Shown one piece after another: positions 33,415-33,541 of a DNA stretch of 33,541 bases. Origin of the DNA: Roseibium aggregatum (GTDB taxonomy: Bacteria; Pseudomonadota; Alphaproteobacteria; Rhizobiales; Stappiaceae); NCBI RefSeq assembly GCF_014692675.1, contig NZ_JABFCZ010000037.1, forward strand, positions 1 through 33,541. The letters run 5' to 3'. Below the pieces are notes generated by a model, which did no database searches, was not told the origin of the DNA, and was given only the letters and a program-made list of their open reading frames with translations. The translations under genes were made by a program, and so were the position numbers. Each line of letters opens with the position of its first letter. Within the stretch, counting starts at the first letter, position 1.

Positions 33415-33541
33415 TGACCTGAGACCCCATAACTCCTCCAGTTTTGTGTAGAGTCCGTTCCAATTAGGAGACGGACGGAATGAAGCGATCCAGGTTCACA
33501 GAAGAACAGATCATCGGCATTTTGCGGGAGCAGGAGAGCGG
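33415..33541 (+). mobile_element. IS3-family insertion sequence, left end, partial
   Basis: TGACCTGAGACCCC begins at about 33415, a form seen at the ends of IS3-family elements, and cas3 similarity stops there. The transposase OrfA starts 66 bases later. The right end and the target duplication are outside the window, so the exact boundary is not proven. Confidence 0.7.
33481..33541 (+). CDS. IS3-family transposase OrfA (IS407-like group), 5' end only
   Basis: ATG at 33481 with GGAGA upstream; the visible residues are MKRSRFTEEQIIGILREQES, the characteristic start of IS3-family OrfA helix-turn-helix proteins of the IS407-like group. It runs off the window. OrfA and the downstream OrfB normally give the active transposase by frameshifting. 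Confidence 0.85.

Overview
The window looks like a high-GC alphaproteobacterium, probably Hyphomicrobiales or Rhodobacterales. The codon use, the AraC, IclR and liv-type transporter families, an ArdA remnant and a type I-C CRISPR system point this way. No rRNA or tRNA gene was seen, so the assignment rests on protein resemblance only.

Left edge (1-1508): the 3' end of an insertion-sequence transposase, then an intact helix-turn-helix gene of mobile-element character (325-1083), then about 425 bases without a convincing gene.

Catabolic island (1509-21165): a dense cluster for import and oxidation of an unidentified, probably alicyclic or aromatic, carbon compound. It holds three ketosteroid-dehydrogenase-like flavoproteins (5044-6738, 14081-15805, 17948-19711), three short-chain dehydrogenases, an extended SDR/epimerase, an AroE-like dehydrogenase with an altered substrate-binding serine, a Gfo/Idh/MocA oxidoreductase, a TIM-barrel isomerase/epimerase and two NIPSNAP proteins. 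It also holds a complete five-component branched-chain-amino-acid-type ABC importer, a PobR-like AraC regulator and an IclR regulator. The genes form several divergent units. One minus-strand unit runs flavoprotein, epimerase, AroE-like gene, binding protein, livH, livM, livG, livF. One plus-strand unit runs Gfo/Idh/MocA, iclR, flavoprotein, NIPSNAP, TIM barrel. The flavoproteins keep the tyrosine and glycine positions that KstD enzymes use to bind a ketone and remove hydrogens. My inference is that the locus imports a ring compound, oxidises its hydroxyls to ketones and introduces ring double bonds step by step.

Right flank of the island (21166-24363): a second, broken copy of the left helix-turn-helix gene (21231-21500), so the island lies between direct repeats about 20.9 kb apart. 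A hipBA toxin-antitoxin pair, a frameshifted ArdA anti-restriction remnant and an AT-rich gene-poor stretch with an 18-bp perfect palindrome follow.

Defence locus (24364-33541): a type I-C CRISPR-Cas system on the minus strand, in the order cas3, cas5c, cas8c, cas7c, cas4, cas1, cas2, leader, array. The array has 18 recognisable repeats and one strongly decayed terminal repeat. The degenerate repeats are at the end far from the leader, which agrees with minus-strand transcription. An in-frame internal start with its own Shine-Dalgarno sequence in cas8c would give the Cas11c small subunit. cas3 lacks the N-terminus of its HD nuclease domain because an IS3-family element begins right there and runs off the window, so interference may be lost while the adaptation genes are intact.
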